This document shows positions 12,158 through 12,625 of a stretch of 12,625 bases of DNA, one piece after another. The stretch's first letter is position 1, and each line of letters opens with the position of its first letter. Origin of the DNA: RGIG5579 sp045531235. GTDB lineage: Bacteria; Bacillota; Clostridia; Oscillospirales; SIG627. Position numbers and translations under genes: made by a program. The notes under the pieces are model-generated. The model was not told the DNA's origin. It made no database searches and was given only the letters and a program-made list of their open reading frames with translations. Location of the stretch: positions 1-12,625 of the forward strand of contig JAZSDQ010000107.1 in assembly GCA_045531235.1 (NCBI GenBank), given 5' to 3'.

Positions 12158-12625
12158 TTAAAAGCTGATAATTTCATTAAAGCACTCAATGGCATAGCGG
12201 TCGCTCATTCCCGCAATGAAGGATATGACCGCGCGGGCATAGTCTTTTTCATAAGTGAGATCAAAAATAGCAGGATTCTTCTGTCTGGCATCGCGAACCA
12301 AAGTCCAATAATCATTAAGCCAATCATAAAACGAAGTGGTTACATTGGGGTAGACCAGACGAAGCTCATCAAGACGCTGAAGCGTTCCCTCTCCGTCAAA
12401 GCATCCGAAAAGAAGGCTGAAAAGTTCACGGATCATAATTTCAAAGAAGTTCTCCGCGCGTGCAACGCGAGGCGCGCGGTAAATATACTTCAAATTAAAT
12501 TCACCGAGAAGCTTGATAAATTCATTGGTTCTTTCGGAAAAGCAAATGCCGTTATCGGGATCGGAAGACATACAAAGATCGTTGATCAAATGATTGATGA
12601 TAACGGTATTATTGATATGATCTCC
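12158..12625 (-). CDS. dGTPase-like HD-family phosphohydrolase, C-terminal part (runs off the right edge)
   Basis: An open frame continues leftward from the right edge for 155 codons to a stop at 12158-12160. A TTG at 12587-12589 could be taken as a start, but the frame stays open to the edge and the first residues continue a plausible helix (HINNTVIINHLINDLC), so I treat it as partial. The end EKDYARAVISFIAGMSDRYAIECFNEI matches the conserved C-terminal stretch of bacterial dGTP triphosphohydrolases (DYIAGMTDRYA type). The IYRAPRV segment also fits that family. The HD metal site would be in the part not seen. If correct, the enzyme hydrolyses dNTPs to deoxynucleosides and triphosphate. It is the first visible gene of the leftward three-gene group; its promoter is outside. 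Confidence 0.7.
   Translation of the reverse strand, partial: GDHINNTVIINHLINDLCMSSDPDNGICFSERTNEFIKLLGEFNLKYIYRAPRVARAENFFEIMIRELFSLLFGCFDGEGTLQRLDELRLVYPNVTTSFYDWLNDYWTLVRDARQKNPAIFDLTYEKDYARAVISFIAGMSDRYAIECFNEIISF

Noticed and set aside
11394..12161. 255-codon open frame on the plus strand opposite the MBL gene
   Set aside because: The minus-strand MBL gene has all seven metal ligands in order. The plus-strand frame is a by-product of its codon use.
1..12625. Mobile elements, CRISPR arrays, tRNA or rRNA genes
   Set aside because: I saw no transposase or integrase motifs, no regularly spaced repeats, and no cloverleaf or rRNA-like sequence on either strand.

Overview
The window reads as chromosomal DNA from an endospore-forming Firmicute, most likely an anaerobic member of the Clostridia. 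The evidence is the 5' end of the mother-cell sigma factor sigK, a complete eight-gene spoIIIA operon, the ribosomal cluster rplS-lepB-rbgA-rnhB-yraN with an L19-type leader, AGGAGG-like ribosome-binding sites and intrinsic terminators with T-tracts. I cannot assign a genus. Coding density is high, and no stretch over about 145 bases lacks a gene.

Left edge (1-1298): the N-terminal 79 codons of sigK, with its hydrophobic pro-sequence, run leftward off the window. A 140-base divergent intergenic region with a perfect 11-bp-arm palindrome separates it from a short Ppx/GppA-family phosphatase gene.

Housekeeping cluster (1295-4453): a near-consensus promoter overlaps the end of the phosphatase gene and drives a structured L19-type leader and rplS. 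An intrinsic terminator sits directly in front of lepB (signal peptidase I). lepB is followed by rbgA (50S assembly GTPase), rnhB (RNase HII) and yraN (UPF0102 nuclease-like), packed with 1-4 base gaps or overlaps. A bidirectional terminator closes this block and also ends a small leftward DUF1540 cysteine-motif gene. Divergent from the DUF1540 gene is a calcineurin-like phosphoesterase with its own terminator.

Sporulation operon (5492-10274): a SigE-like -10 element precedes spoIIIAA-AB-AC-AD-AE-AF-AG-AH, all intact and co-directional. Together with forespore SpoIIQ these proteins form the mother-cell-to-forespore channel ('feeding tube') that keeps late forespore transcription active. SigE would make this operon and SigK acts later in the same cell, so two stages of the mother-cell programme lie at opposite ends of the first 10 kb. 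A strong 15-bp-stem bidirectional terminator ends the operon.

Right edge (10273-12625): three leftward genes in tandem encode the C-terminal part of a dGTPase-like HD-family protein, an MBL-fold hydrolase and a secreted CAP-domain lipoprotein with a cysteine-rich segment. I found no mobile element, CRISPR array, tRNA or rRNA, and nothing that looks like a wholly new system. The points worth a second look are regulatory architecture and lineage-specific variation in the sporulation proteins.
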